A stretch of 62,745 nt of DNA from Candidatus Hydrogenedentota bacterium. Lineage in GTDB: Bacteria > Hydrogenedentota > Hydrogenedentia > Hydrogenedentales > SLHB01. The stretch is taken from assembly GCA_016215105.1 (NCBI GenBank), contig JACRLJ010000089.1, positions 7,096 through 69,840 of the forward strand, written 5' to 3'. Below are positions 1-8,770 of this stretch, piece by piece (positions within the stretch are counted from its first letter, which is position 1; each line of letters begins with the position of its first letter). The translations under genes and the position numbers were made by a program. The notes beneath the pieces are model-generated. The model saw only the letters and a list, made by a program, of their open reading frames with translations. It ran no database searches and was not told where the DNA came from.

Positions 1-2
1 CG

Positions 3-377
3 GCGCTGAGAACAAAGTTCCCGCTGATCGGCCTGTTTACTGTCGCCGCAGTGACGCTGGAGCTGACAGCGAACGTGCTCTTGTTCGCCGCATTCGGATG
101 GGCGGTTCCGTTCGCGGCGGTCGCGATGGCAAAATGCGCGCACGGTATTATTGCCGCGGTACCGTTTACACCGAGCATCAGCGGCGTTCCCTACGTGATG
201 ACGGCGGTGCTCTTGTATCAAACCGTCGGGGTCCCGTACGAGACGTTGATCGTGTCGCTCGCGGCGAAGGAAGCGTTCGCCAATGTCGTCTTCTGGACGT
301 CTTTTGGGGGCGCAACACTGGACATAGCGGGCCGAAGCAGCAAGACCATGCGGGCGGGTGGGTCACATAATGGGTGA
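3..377 (+). CDS. Flippase-like (UPF0104/AglD-type) membrane protein, C-terminal part
   Basis: The frame is open from the window edge, so the true start lies upstream. The visible part of about 124 residues is hydrophobic, with three likely membrane spans. It contains a Pro/Gly-rich stretch (AAVPFTPSISGVPYV) followed by a helix beginning TAVLLYQTVGV, which resembles the end of lysylphosphatidylglycerol-synthase/flippase-like membrane domains. Proteins of this class often sit in glycan-assembly loci and are thought to act on lipid-linked intermediates. The stop overlaps the start of the next glycosyltransferase gene, so the two are probably co-transcribed. The family call rests on pattern only; substrate unknown. 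Confidence 0.5.
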   Translation, partial: ALRTKFPLIGLFTVAAVTLELTANVLLFAAFGWAVPFAAVAMAKCAHGIIAAVPFTPSISGVPYVMTAVLLYQTVGVPYETLIVSLAAKEAFANVVFWTSFGGATLDIAGRSSKTMRAGGSHNG

Positions 378-879
378 AGCTACTACGTCGTCATCGCTCA
401 CGATCTGCTTGGTATGTTCTCATGGCGGGCATTTGGCGGAAATGCTGCAACTTGGCGACGCGTTCGCCGGACATGCCGTTTTCTACTTCTGTTACGACGC
501 GGATACCACGCGGCGTCTTCCGGATGCGTTCCGGGTTTCCAATCGCCCCTACAGTCCGTTCGAGTTTCTGCGCAATCTAGGACGGGCGATCCGGATCTTC
601 CGCCGCCGGCGCCCGGACTTAGTCGTATCGACGGGCGCGGAAATCGCGATACCGGTCGTTCTTGTGGCCAAAGTCTTCCGCACACCCGTCATCTACATCG
701 AGTGTGGCGCCCAGGTGGCGCGTCCTTCTGTGACGGGCCGCATCCTCTACTATTTGGCCGATGAATTCTATGTGCAATGGCCTGAACTCCTGCGCGCCTA
801 TGGTTCCCGCGCGCGCTTCGAGGGAAGCCTCGTGGACGAGGTGAAGTCGATACCGCGTCAAGGTGGCGCAGAGATATGA
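370..879 (+). CDS. Alg14/PssD-like glycosyltransferase subunit
   Basis: A protein of 169 residues beginning near ICLVCSHGGHLAEML, the glycine-rich SxGGH loop at the N-terminus of Alg14, PssD and CpsF-type proteins. In that family this half anchors the partner to the membrane and the two together transfer a sugar from a nucleotide donor to a lipid-linked acceptor. The segment PDLVVSTGAEIAIPVVLVAK is the matching second Rossmann strand-helix. An in-frame GTG lies four codons upstream at 358; ATG 370 is preferred because it overlaps the previous stop more tightly. The downstream gene, overlapping by ATGA, is the Alg13-like partner, which strongly supports the call. Confidence 0.85.
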   Translation: MGEATTSSSLTICLVCSHGGHLAEMLQLGDAFAGHAVFYFCYDADTTRRLPDAFRVSNRPYSPFEFLRNLGRAIRIFRRRRPDLVVSTGAEIAIPVVLVAKVFRTPVIYIECGAQVARPSVTGRILYYLADEFYVQWPELLRAYGSRARFEGSLVDEVKSIPRQGGAEI

Positions 880-1373
880 TTTACGCGACTCTGGGCACCA
901 TGTTCCTTGATTTCGCGCGGCTGGTCCGGGCGATGGACGCCATTGCGGAGGCGACGAATGAACACGTGATCGTGCAGACGGGACTGTGCCGAGTGACGCC
1001 GGTCCGTTGCGAGTATTTCGACTTCAAACCGCGGGACGAGGCGCAGCGGATTCAACGCGACGCGCGGGTTATCGTGTGTCACGCCGGTATTGGTTCCGTA
1101 ATGGACGCGCTCGAAGCGCGCCGGCCGTTCGTGGTCGTTCCTCGGCTCAAGCGGTTCGGGGAGCACTTGAACGACCATCAGTTGGATCTGGCGGAGGCCG
1201 TTCAACGCCGCGGGTGGGGGCGGATGGTGTTGGACATTGGGGACCTCGCGGCGGCCTGCGCGAATCCCTTGCCTGCGCCAGCGGACTATCTCCCGGCGCG
1301 GGAACCACTGCTTGCGGCCGTACGCCGAACGGTGGACCGCTTGGCCCAGAAGAAGGCGGGACGATGCGAGTAG
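876..1373 (+). CDS. Alg13/PssE-like glycosyltransferase subunit
   Basis: A protein of 165 residues starting MIYATLGTMFLDFARLVRAM and containing ARVIVCHAGIGSVMDALEAR and PFVVVPRLKRFGEHLNDHQ. These correspond to the donor-sugar binding C-terminal half of GT28-type enzymes (the HAGxGS turn and the NDHQ loop) typical of Alg13 and PssE. It overlaps the Alg14-like gene by four bases, as expected for obligate partners made in equal amounts. The complex probably adds the second sugar of a lipid-linked repeat unit on the inner face of the membrane. The donor sugar cannot be read from sequence. The reading frame overlaps the next glycosyltransferase by ten bases. Confidence 0.87.
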   Translation: MIYATLGTMFLDFARLVRAMDAIAEATNEHVIVQTGLCRVTPVRCEYFDFKPRDEAQRIQRDARVIVCHAGIGSVMDALEARRPFVVVPRLKRFGEHLNDHQLDLAEAVQRRGWGRMVLDIGDLAAACANPLPAPADYLPAREPLLAAVRRTVDRLAQKKAGRCE

Positions 1374-2356
1374 CCGTTGTCATACCCGCATTCAATGCGA
1401 AAACGACGCTTGACCGTTGTTTAGACGCCTGCCTGCGTCAGACCCGTCCGGCAGACGAAATCGTCGTTGTCGACGATGGTTCGACCGACGAAACGCCTCG
1501 CATCGCGGAGGCGCATGGAGTACACTGCATCGTGCAGCAGCGGCAAGGACCGGCGGCGGCGCGAAACGCCGGGACACGCGCCGCGCGCGCCGATATTGTG
1601 GTCTTCACCGACTCGGACTGTGTTCCCGAGCCTGAGTGGCTCGAACGCCTGTTGGATGGGTTCGCTCCGGGAGTGGCGGGCGTTGGCGGCGGCTACGGCA
1701 TCGAGAACAGCGGCTCCTGGCTGGCGCGCGCGGTCCACGAGGAGATTAGGACGCGGCACGCGGCGCTTGGTCTCGAAGTGGACTATTTGGGTTCGTTCAA
1801 CGTGGCGTACCGAAAGGAAGTTTTCGAAGCTGCGGGGGGCTTCGATGAGACATTTACTGCTGCGTCGGGAGAAGACAATGATTTGGCGTATCGGATTCAA
1901 GACGCGGGCGGGACTCTACGTTATGTGCGGAACGCACGGGTGGGGCATTTCCATCCCGAGCGCCTTTGGCCCTATCTGCGCACCCAGCAACGCCACGGAT
2001 ACTGGCGCATGAAGCTCTATCGGAAGCATCCGGGACGCGCCGCGCGTGGCGACAAGTACGCTGGCGCCGTGGACTTGATCTGTCCTCCGCTGTCGCTGGC
2101 GCTGGTGGCGGGGATAGGTGTGACAATTGCGTTATGTGCGCTGGGGCATGCCTTGCCGGCTGCAAATCTGATACTGTCAATTATCGTCATTGGATACGGG
2201 GCGATCCACGCGGTCCGGGCGTGGTGGATGGCGCGCCAAGCCGCCGATCTCTCGCTGCTTGGTTTTGCCGGGGTCGCGGTATTGCGGGATGTTGCGCGCG
2301 CGGTGGGGATGGTTCGAGGAATTTGGAGGTTTCACGTGGCGGGTTTGGAGTCGTAA
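1364..2356 (+). CDS. Family 2 glycosyltransferase with C-terminal membrane helices
   Basis: A 330-residue protein. The first 220 residues form a GT-A fold: AVVIPAFNA at the start, IVVVDDGSTDET as the nucleotide-binding Asp region, a DSDC metal-binding motif (DxD equivalent) and a GEDNDLAYRI acceptor/catalytic segment. The last 90 residues carry two or three hydrophobic helices, so the enzyme is probably membrane-bound. I place the start at ATG 1364, inside the end of the upstream gene, because the family N-terminus begins exactly there; the frame is open further upstream but that part looks unrelated. It belongs to the same overlapping operon as the Alg13/14-like pair. Sugar specificity unknown. 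Confidence 0.88.
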   Translation: MRVAVVIPAFNAKTTLDRCLDACLRQTRPADEIVVVDDGSTDETPRIAEAHGVHCIVQQRQGPAAARNAGTRAARADIVVFTDSDCVPEPEWLERLLDGFAPGVAGVGGGYGIENSGSWLARAVHEEIRTRHAALGLEVDYLGSFNVAYRKEVFEAAGGFDETFTAASGEDNDLAYRIQDAGGTLRYVRNARVGHFHPERLWPYLRTQQRHGYWRMKLYRKHPGRAARGDKYAGAVDLICPPLSLALVAGIGVTIALCALGHALPAANLILSIIVIGYGAIHAVRAWWMARQAADLSLLGFAGVAVLRDVARAVGMVRGIWRFHVAGLES

Positions 2357-3078
2357 TGGAGCCGCGCGTACTCATAATCATACCGGCCTACAACGAAGAG
2401 GACTCGATTGGGAACGTTCTTCAATCGATTCGAGACCACTGTCCTGAGTACGATGTAGTGGTAATCGATGACGGCTCGGCGGATGCTACAGCGCAGATCG
2501 TGGGACGCTTCGAGAACGTGGCCTTGGTGCGTCTGCCCTACAATTTGGGAATAGGCGCGTCGGTTCAGACAGGCTATAAGTATGCAATGCAAGAGGGGTA
2601 TGACATTGCGGTTCAATGCGACGCGGATGGTCAGCATCCCGTGGATCGTATTCCTTCCCTTGTTGCCCGAGTTACTGCCGGTGACGCGGATCTTATCATC
2701 GGATCTCGGTACGTGGCCGAAAGCGCGTACAAACCGTCGTTGGGCCGGCGCGTCGGCAAATCGATCTTGTCGAGGTTGGTGGATGCAGTTGTCGGAGGCG
2801 GCATAACGGATACCACCAGCGGGTTCCGGGCGGCGAATCGCAAGGTGATTGCGACGTTCGCGAAGTACTATCCGGATGACTATCCCGAGGCGGAGGCGCT
2901 GGTCATTGTACACAAGTCCGGGTTGAAGGCGGCTGAAACGGCGGTCGAGATGAACCCTCGCCAAGGAGGGAGGACGTCGATTCGCCTGCTACACGCCGTC
3001 TATTACATGATAAAAGTCGCGCTGGCGATATTCATTGACGTATTTAGGAAATTCACAAAGCACGTGGAGACCCGGTAG
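2356..3078 (+). CDS. Family 2 glycosyltransferase, dolichyl-phosphate-mannose-synthase type
   Basis: A soluble-type GT2 of 240 residues: IIIPAYNEEDSIGNVL, VVVIDDGSADAT, then the donor motif QCDADGQHPVDRIP and the acceptor segment DTTSGFRAANRKVI, all hallmarks of the DPM1/DPG-synthase subgroup that loads a sugar onto a polyprenyl phosphate. Start ATG 2356 shares its A with the preceding TAA stop, pointing to translational coupling. There is one weakly hydrophobic stretch near the C-terminus (YYMIKVALAIFIDVF). The following DUF2304 membrane protein is a frequent neighbour of this subgroup. Likely supplies activated sugar for the glycan assembled by this operon. Confidence 0.9.
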   Translation: MEPRVLIIIPAYNEEDSIGNVLQSIRDHCPEYDVVVIDDGSADATAQIVGRFENVALVRLPYNLGIGASVQTGYKYAMQEGYDIAVQCDADGQHPVDRIPSLVARVTAGDADLIIGSRYVAESAYKPSLGRRVGKSILSRLVDAVVGGGITDTTSGFRAANRKVIATFAKYYPDDYPEAEALVIVHKSGLKAAETAVEMNPRQGGRTSIRLLHAVYYMIKVALAIFIDVFRKFTKHVETR

Positions 3079-3080
3079 GC

Positions 3081-3458
3081 ATGGGTGAAGCACCGCAATT
3101 TGGCATCGAACTGTCGCATCGCGTGGCGTTGTTGACCGCGAGTTTGGCGCTGTTATGCCTAGTGCTGGAATTGGTTCGCCGGGGCTACCTGAAGGAACGC
3201 TACGCGTTGTTGTGGCTGGCGACGTCGGGAGTCGGCTTGCTGTTGGGATGTTTTCCCGGTCTCATCGTATTTATTTCGCCGATCCTGCAAGTTCAATACC
3301 TGACCGTTCTATTCATCCTTTCGTTTGTGTTCTTGTTGAGTATTGTTCTGGTGTTTACCGTCGTTATCTCTCGCTTGACCGAGCGGCATCGACAATTGAC
3401 GCAGGAGGTCGCGTTACTCGCCAACCGCCTGAAAAGACTGGAGAAGAAAAGTGAATAA
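3081..3458 (+). CDS. DUF2304-family small membrane protein
   Basis: A 125-residue protein with three predicted membrane helices (about residues 14-32, 41-63 and 72-95). It ends in a basic, coiled-coil-like tail (RHRQLTQEVALLANRLKRLE). An arrangement with a motif resembling LKERYALLWL after the first helix is characteristic of DUF2304 proteins. These usually follow GT2 polyprenyl-phosphate sugar synthases, as here, and are suspected to partner them at the membrane. It lies two bases after the GT2 stop. Function of the family is not established. Confidence 0.75.
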   Translation: MGEAPQFGIELSHRVALLTASLALLCLVLELVRRGYLKERYALLWLATSGVGLLLGCFPGLIVFISPILQVQYLTVLFILSFVFLLSIVLVFTVVISRLTERHRQLTQEVALLANRLKRLEKKSE

Positions 3459-3654
3459 GGGGGAGTGGATACGCAGAATCGGAATCGCCTTCTGGGGGGT
3501 GTGGATTGTTCTGTCGTTTGTCTTCTTCGAGATCCGATTCTCGAGGATCGTTTACGATCAGCAAAAAGAGGCTATCGACAGCGTATTGACGCGTCTTCAC
3601 TTGCTTCAGAGTCCGGCGGCGCCGGTCTTGCCGAGAGGTTCTCGCGAGCGATAG
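3451..3654 (+). CDS. Small single-pass membrane protein, unknown function
   Basis: A 67-residue open frame starting at GTG 3451, overlapping the end of the DUF2304 gene by eight bases. It has one clear hydrophobic helix (IGIAFWGVWIVLSFVFF) followed by a charged, possibly coiled-coil region. I do not recognise a family. The overlap, the plausible membrane topology and the position at the end of a glycan operon support translation. Its short length and its drift into arginine/proline-rich sequence at the end argue for caution. Confidence 0.45.
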   Translation: MNKGEWIRRIGIAFWGVWIVLSFVFFEIRFSRIVYDQQKEAIDSVLTRLHLLQSPAAPVLPRGSRER

Positions 3655-3779
3655 CGGCGAGCTGCTCACGAACGCCACACCGCGTTTTTCGGAAGACATC
3701 CGCGAGGGGATTGTGCTACGCTGACTCTAGACGAGCACGGCGGTGCGCTTTCCGCCAGAGACATGGGTGATAGGTGGCC

Positions 3780-4412
3780 ATGCGCTGGATTGATGTGAGT
3801 ATTCCAATGGGTCCCGGTATGACCGTTTGGCCGGGAGATCGGGCATTTGAATTCAGCGCCTCCAGCCGCATATCGGAAGGGGCGGGGTGCAACGTGTCCG
3901 AGGTGACGTTTGTTACGCACGCCGGCACCCACATGGACGCGCCGTGGCATTTCGAGGATGGGGGAAAGAAGTTGCACGAGATGGATTCGTCCGTCTTCTT
4001 TGGTGACGCATTGTTGATCGATCTTCCGGACGTAGATATCGTAACCGCGGGGGACTTGGGCTCAGCTCCTCTACCTCGCCGGGTCCTGTTCAAGACTCGC
4101 AATTCGACTCTCCCGGTAAATGGCCCGTTTGCCCGCGATTATGTGGCGTTATCGCCGGACGCCTCGCGGAGGTGTGTCGATGACGGGGTGAAGCTGGTCG
4201 GAGTGGATTACCTGTCCGTGGCGCCGTTTCATCAGCCGGGACAGGAAACTCATCATATTCTATTGGGCAATGACGTGCTGGTGGTCGAGGGGCTCGTACT
4301 GAAGGGGCTTCGGACTGGGACGTACCCATTTGTTGTTCTGCCGCTGCCGTTATTGGGGGCCGACGGAGCGCCGTGCAGAGCATTCATTGGAGATAGGGAT
4401 TTAGACTCATGA
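3780..4412 (+). CDS. Cyclase-family (kynurenine formamidase-like) metal-dependent hydrolase
   Basis: A 210-residue protein of the cyclase family (PF04199), a group that includes bacterial kynurenine formamidase. The metal-binding motif HAGTHMDAPWHF lies near residue 45, with a later HQPGQETHHILL segment matching the second His/Glu pair. Start ATG 3780 is chosen over GTG 3774 because it is the stronger codon and fits the family N-terminus (RWIDVSIPMGPGM). The stop overlaps the glgC start as ATGA. No kynurenine-pathway neighbours are visible, so the true substrate is open; other members hydrolyse amides or cyclic esters. Confidence 0.82.
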   Translation: MRWIDVSIPMGPGMTVWPGDRAFEFSASSRISEGAGCNVSEVTFVTHAGTHMDAPWHFEDGGKKLHEMDSSVFFGDALLIDLPDVDIVTAGDLGSAPLPRRVLFKTRNSTLPVNGPFARDYVALSPDASRRCVDDGVKLVGVDYLSVAPFHQPGQETHHILLGNDVLVVEGLVLKGLRTGTYPFVVLPLPLLGADGAPCRAFIGDRDLDS

Positions 4413-5632
4413 AGAATGTACTGGCTGTACTTCTGGCGGGCGGCGTCGGCGAACGCTTGCATCCGCTAACACGAAACCGCGCCAAACCCGCAGTGCCTTT
4501 CGGGGGGATATACCGCATCATCGATTTTACCTTGTCGAATTGCCTGAATTCGGAGTGCCGCAAGATCGAAGTACTGGTGCAATACAAGTCGCTTTCGCTT
4601 GGGCGGCACATCCGTTCCGGGTGGAATATCATGCACGCTGAACAGGATGAATTCATCGATGTCATTCCCCCGCAGAAACGGGTGAATGACAACTGGTACC
4701 TGGGAACAGCGGACGCGATTTATCAAAACCTGTACTCGATTGACGCCGCAACGCCCCGGCAGGTCCTGATTCTTTCGGGTGACCACATCTACAAGATGAA
4801 CTACATGAAGATGGTGGAGTTTCATCGCCAAGCCGGCGCGGATATGACGGTCGCGGCAATCGAGACACCCATATCTGAGGGTAGTCGGTTCGGCATCGTG
4901 GAGACCGACTCGTTCGGGCGCATCGTTGGGTTTGAGGAAAAGCCCAAGAATCCTAAGCCCATGCCGGGTAACTCGGACGTCGTGTTGGCTTCGATGGGTA
5001 TTTACGTCTTCAATGCGGACACGCTCAAGCGGGCATGCACGGATGACGCGGAACGCAAATCCTCTCATGACTTTGGCAAGGACATTATTCCGCGTCTCAT
5101 CGAGACCCATAGGGTCTTTGCCTACAATTTCCAGGACGAAAACAAAAAGGCGGCGAAGTATTGGCGCGATGTTGGAACGATTGACGCGTATTGGGAAGCG
5201 AACATGGACTTGGTCGAGGTCACCCCTTTGTTCAACCTTTACGACAAAGAGTGGCCGATGCGTACGCGAACGATCACAAGTCCGCCCGCGAAATTCGTGT
5301 TTGCGTCGGAAGGCCGGCGTTTCGGCGTGGCGATTGACTCCATTGTGAGTCCGGGGGTGATTATTAGCGGTGGGATGGTAAAACGCTCCGTGGTGTCTCC
5401 CGAGGTCCGAGTGAATAGCTACTCGCACGTCGAGGAATCCATTCTGTTCGACGGGGTGAACGTCGGGCGCCATGCGCGGCTCCGCAGAGTGATCGCGGAA
5501 AAGAACGTGCGTATACCGGAGGGCGCCGTGATCGGGTACGACTTGAACGAGGACGCAAAGCACTATCGTGTCACGGAGAGCGGGATCGTTGTCGTGGAGC
5601 AGATGGACGTTGTTGGCGCCGGGGGGAAATAG
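4409..5632 (+). CDS. glgC: Glucose-1-phosphate adenylyltransferase (ADP-glucose pyrophosphorylase)
   Basis: A 407-residue enzyme that makes ADP-glucose from ATP and glucose-1-phosphate, the committed step of bacterial glycogen synthesis. The N-terminal nucleotidyltransferase signature LLAGGVGERLHPLTRNRAKP, the regulatory/fold motif PFGGIYRIIDF, and GTADAIYQN and LSGDHIYKMNY are all present, followed by FVFASEGRR and a C-terminal left-handed beta-helix with hexapeptide-like turns. Length is normal. The start overlaps the cyclase stop by ATGA and the next gene, a debranching-type protein, starts four bases after the stop, so a glycogen-related operon is likely. No glycogen synthase or branching enzyme is in the window. 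Confidence 0.95.
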   Translation: MKNVLAVLLAGGVGERLHPLTRNRAKPAVPFGGIYRIIDFTLSNCLNSECRKIEVLVQYKSLSLGRHIRSGWNIMHAEQDEFIDVIPPQKRVNDNWYLGTADAIYQNLYSIDAATPRQVLILSGDHIYKMNYMKMVEFHRQAGADMTVAAIETPISEGSRFGIVETDSFGRIVGFEEKPKNPKPMPGNSDVVLASMGIYVFNADTLKRACTDDAERKSSHDFGKDIIPRLIETHRVFAYNFQDENKKAAKYWRDVGTIDAYWEANMDLVEVTPLFNLYDKEWPMRTRTITSPPAKFVFASEGRRFGVAIDSIVSPGVIISGGMVKRSVVSPEVRVNSYSHVEESILFDGVNVGRHARLRRVIAEKNVRIPEGAVIGYDLNEDAKHYRVTESGIVVVEQMDVVGAGGK

Positions 5633-5635
5633 GCG

Positions 5636-7528
5636 ATGAAGCGAGCGCCAATCGAGGCCTTGCGGAATTACGAGACTGCGAGCAGATTGGAATGGATCGA
5701 GAGTGACGGTGTAGGGGGAATTGCCGCTTCCTCCTGCATCGGCGCGAACACCCGCAAGCAACATGCGTTGCTGGCGTTGGAACTCGATCTGGTTGGACGC
5801 TGCGTTCTGGTGTCGAACATGCAGGAGACCGTATTCGACGGCGAGGCGTCTTTCGAGCTTTCCACGAATGCCTATAGCCGCGCCATTCATCCCACCGGTT
5901 TCCTCAATTTGGTGGATTTCTCTCCGGAACCTTGGCCGACGTGGCGATTCCAATTGGGCGGGATAACGCTGGAACGCCAATTCTTTCTCGCGCATGGCGA
6001 GCATACCGCCGTGCTAATCTACACGGTCGTCAACGGAAAGAGACCGCTGAGACTCGTGGCGCGGCCGATGCTCGCGTTCCGCAGTCAAAACATGGTGCGG
6101 CGGGCGCACGACTGGAACCCAGGGAACTGGCAAGTGTCGCGCGAGTTTACCGAATTCAGGCCGCTGGACGACTTTCCCGCGGTGTATATCGCCCATCCGA
6201 ACGCCGTCACGCACACGGTTCCGCTTTGGTACTACGATTTCCTCTACGAACGAGACCGCGAGTCGAACGTGGATTGCATCGAGGATTTGTTTTCTCCCGG
6301 CTACTTCGAGATTGAACTGGCGCCCGGGCAGCCGCGCGCGCTCGTGATATCGACACCTAGTCCACGCTCGACCAATCTTGCCGAGTACTATCTATCCGAG
6401 GAACGTACGCGCCGGAGCGGGCTTCGGACGTGCGCCACGGGCCGCGGCCCCGCCTTCGAATCGCTCGCGCGCTGCGCGGATCTGTTGGTTCACGAGAATC
6501 GAGAGGGAGACCCAAGCATTCTAGCGGGTCTGCCGTGGGGCGAGGCGGACTACCCATCCGGACTGCTGGCCATGCCCGGATTGTTGCTTAGCACACAGAG
6601 ATTCGAGTTGGCGCGTGACTATCTTCGCAGCGCCATTGCGGCGTGGGTCGATTCGTGGAATCCCTCGGCGTTTCAGTCCGTGATCGCGCCCAATCCGGTT
6701 GCTCTAGTGGACGGACCTTTGTGGATATTTGTCGCCGCGTGGCAATACTGGATCGCGACGGGGGACCGCGAGTTTCTCGCGAATGAACTGTACCCCAAGC
6801 TGGAGACCGTCGCGAGCGGATTCATGGAGCGACTTGGATATCAATGCAGCATTGAACCGTTGATTTCCGTTCGAAGGTCTGATCAGCAGGAAATAGTCCA
6901 CTTGACCACCAACGCGCTGTGGTACAACGCATTGGAGACGTTGGCGCAGTGGGCCTCGGCGCTGAAGCACGGTGGACACGCGGATTGGCGCAACCGATCC
7001 GAGCTGTGCCGGCGCGGGTTCCAACGGATATTTCTCTGCGGCGATGGTGCGACGCTGGCGAACGTGGTGTCGGAATCCGGGGGGTGGCGCGATGCCAGTC
7101 TTCGTTCGAGTCAGGTTCTGGCGATAGGGCTTCCATTCGCGGTTCTTATCGACGCCGATTCGGTCTTGTCACGGTTTCAAGCAGAGTTGGCGACTCCCGT
7201 TGGTTTGCGCTCGTTGTCTTGCCGCGATTCGGCGTATGTTGGCGACGGTTCGGATATCCGCTTTCTGCCGCGGCGCTGGTCGGGCAGCGTAGATCCGGCG
7301 TACTCTGGCCTTTATTGCGACTCGCTTATTCGCGCAGGGAAGAAACAGGCCGCACACGAACTGGTTGAATCTCTCAGGTCGGTAGTTTCGGGGCGCGGCG
7401 ACGGATTTCTTCCGGGCGCTTTCTCAGGGGATGCCCCGCACGGTCCTTGCGACTTTGTGGTCTCAGCGTGCGCCGTAGGGGAGGCGTTGCGTGTGTTCGT
7501 GCAATTCAACGAAGCCGCGTCAAAGTAA
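5636..7528 (+). CDS. Divergent glycogen debranching-type protein (amylo-alpha-1,6-glucosidase family)
   Basis: 630 residues. The N-terminal domain opens with RLEWIESDGVGGIAASS and TRKQHALLALEL, matching the GDE N-terminal domain (EW..xNGxGGxxSxTxxG..TRxxHxLL). The C-terminal (alpha/alpha)6 barrel is also recognisable (MPGLLLSTQRFELARDYL, TTNALWYNALETL, SSQVLAIGLPF, GLRSLS). However two highly conserved active-site segments differ: the usual WFxDWGRDT is LPWGEADYPSG (about residue 297), and the usual YHQGTVWPW is RRWSGSVDPAYSGLY (about 545). It may have altered specificity or be non-catalytic. Directly follows glgC and is probably co-transcribed with it. Presumed role: trimming glycogen branch points. 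Confidence 0.78.
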   Translation: MKRAPIEALRNYETASRLEWIESDGVGGIAASSCIGANTRKQHALLALELDLVGRCVLVSNMQETVFDGEASFELSTNAYSRAIHPTGFLNLVDFSPEPWPTWRFQLGGITLERQFFLAHGEHTAVLIYTVVNGKRPLRLVARPMLAFRSQNMVRRAHDWNPGNWQVSREFTEFRPLDDFPAVYIAHPNAVTHTVPLWYYDFLYERDRESNVDCIEDLFSPGYFEIELAPGQPRALVISTPSPRSTNLAEYYLSEERTRRSGLRTCATGRGPAFESLARCADLLVHENREGDPSILAGLPWGEADYPSGLLAMPGLLLSTQRFELARDYLRSAIAAWVDSWNPSAFQSVIAPNPVALVDGPLWIFVAAWQYWIATGDREFLANELYPKLETVASGFMERLGYQCSIEPLISVRRSDQQEIVHLTTNALWYNALETLAQWASALKHGGHADWRNRSELCRRGFQRIFLCGDGATLANVVSESGGWRDASLRSSQVLAIGLPFAVLIDADSVLSRFQAELATPVGLRSLSCRDSAYVGDGSDIRFLPRRWSGSVDPAYSGLYCDSLIRAGKKQAAHELVESLRSVVSGRGDGFLPGAFSGDAPHGPCDFVVSACAVGEALRVFVQFNEAASK

Positions 7529-7756
7529 CGAGCGCTCCCGGCTGTTACGCGTATTGAATCCGGAGGGTGGCATGACTAGCATTACGCCCGCTGTTCGCGA
7601 TCGGTGTCTTCCTGGGCCAGACTTGCAGCGTTTCTGCAATAGCGCTTTAGCCAGAAGACGCGGTAATTGACTCGAAACGTACGGAAGACATCTGTTTGCT
7701 TTCATTTACCGGCGGCGCGGCCGCAGTAGGAAAGTTGACAGCGTACCTGCATTGTC

Positions 7757-7789
7757 AGCGCCATCGATGCCTCTTTCTTCGATGGCGCT
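7757..7789 (+). promoter_or_regulatory. Hairpin in the leader of the 7.8-kb gene
   Basis: A perfect 11-bp inverted repeat (arms 7757-7767 and 7779-7789, AGCGCCATCGA and its complement) with an 11-base loop lies 27 bases before the GTG start at 7817. The intergenic stretch 7529-7816 otherwise shows nothing recognisable. With no T-run after it, it is a weak terminator for the glycogen genes and may instead act as a leader structure. Confidence 0.4.
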
Positions 7790-7816
7790 TACGGAGAAGC
7801 CACAGGAGTATTCGTT

Positions 7817-8770
7817 GTGAAGAGAGGCTGCCTTATTGCGTTGGGTGTAGTTGGCGGGCTGGTGGCGATCCTGCTTCTCGCGGCGCTGATTGCGGATCAG
7901 AAGTACGAGTTTCTATGGGCGTCCCCGGTGAATTCGCATAGCGCTCTCGTGGCTCAGGATACCTGCGTCCAGTTGGTTATACGGCCAGAGACCGCGCTTG
8001 CTCAGATTCCCAAGCTTTTCCCAAACTCCAAGGTTCCTCCCACGTTTCTCGGTCAGGTCTTGCCCTACGAGATTGCGTTGCTATGCTCGGCGGATTCGGG
8101 CGCCAAGAGCGCCGACGTGACGGTATTTGTAAATGACCGGCGATTGGGACCGATGATACGGCAGGCCGCGAACGCCTCAATGTTTCGAGGGGTGTTTCCG
8201 AGCGTCACGTGGACGTCCGAGAGTATGCAGCGCGAGAAACGCGGCAAGCTCATCTTGACTGGAGCGATTCCTATCGACAAGGCGACAAACGATGCGGTTA
8301 CCGGACATTGGAGCGCGCTTTCGTCGTTTAACAAGCCGCTGGAAGTTGATGCGAAACACTTGATTGAACTGGCGCTAGACAACCGATCTGGCGGAGTGTT
8401 TGCGTTGATGGCTTCGCTGCCGAAAGCGGGCAGCCCGGAGAGCGCCTCCTTTCGCGACGAAAACACCATTAAACTATTCGCGGGCGTTTCCGTTGCGCGC
8501 CTAACTGCGGACCTCGCGGAGGGTAATACAGCCACGGTCGACGTCGATATACAGACGAATCCCCAAGCGAACATGATATTTGCGCTGAAACTGCTGTTGG
8601 ATGGGGCCATTCCTCAACTCAATGAATCGCTGAAGCGATCGTACGGCGCCTCGATTGATGGCAAGTCTACGACTGAGGACAACACTATCAAGGGGCATTA
8701 TACGATTACCAACGTGGACCGAATCCTATCCGCGGCGAGCGGCGCGGGCGGGAAGGTAACCAGGGAATGA
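7817..8770 (+). CDS. Membrane-anchored protein of unknown function
   Basis: 317 residues starting at GTG 7817, preceded by AGGAG at a good distance. The N-terminus has one uncleaved-looking helix (IALGVVGGLVAILLLAALIA), so most of the protein is probably extracytoplasmic. The remainder is mixed alpha/beta with several threonine-rich strands and no cysteine cluster or catalytic motif I can name. Its stop overlaps the next gene as ATGA, so it is likely made with the exported WbsX/GH99-like protein. No family assigned. Confidence 0.7.
   Translation: MKRGCLIALGVVGGLVAILLLAALIADQKYEFLWASPVNSHSALVAQDTCVQLVIRPETALAQIPKLFPNSKVPPTFLGQVLPYEIALLCSADSGAKSADVTVFVNDRRLGPMIRQAANASMFRGVFPSVTWTSESMQREKRGKLILTGAIPIDKATNDAVTGHWSALSSFNKPLEVDAKHLIELALDNRSGGVFALMASLPKAGSPESASFRDENTIKLFAGVSVARLTADLAEGNTATVDVDIQTNPQANMIFALKLLLDGAIPQLNESLKRSYGASIDGKSTTEDNTIKGHYTITNVDRILSAASGAGGKVTRE

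Noticed and set aside
2329-2345. A half match to a parS site (GTTTCACGTG)
   Set aside because: Inside a glycosyltransferase gene, and only one half of the palindrome is kept; not convincing.
4466-6004. A 512-residue open frame on the minus strand opposite glgC
   Set aside because: It lies fully opposite glgC and the start of the debranching-type gene, has no recognisable motif and is the kind of antisense frame expected in GC-rich coding DNA.
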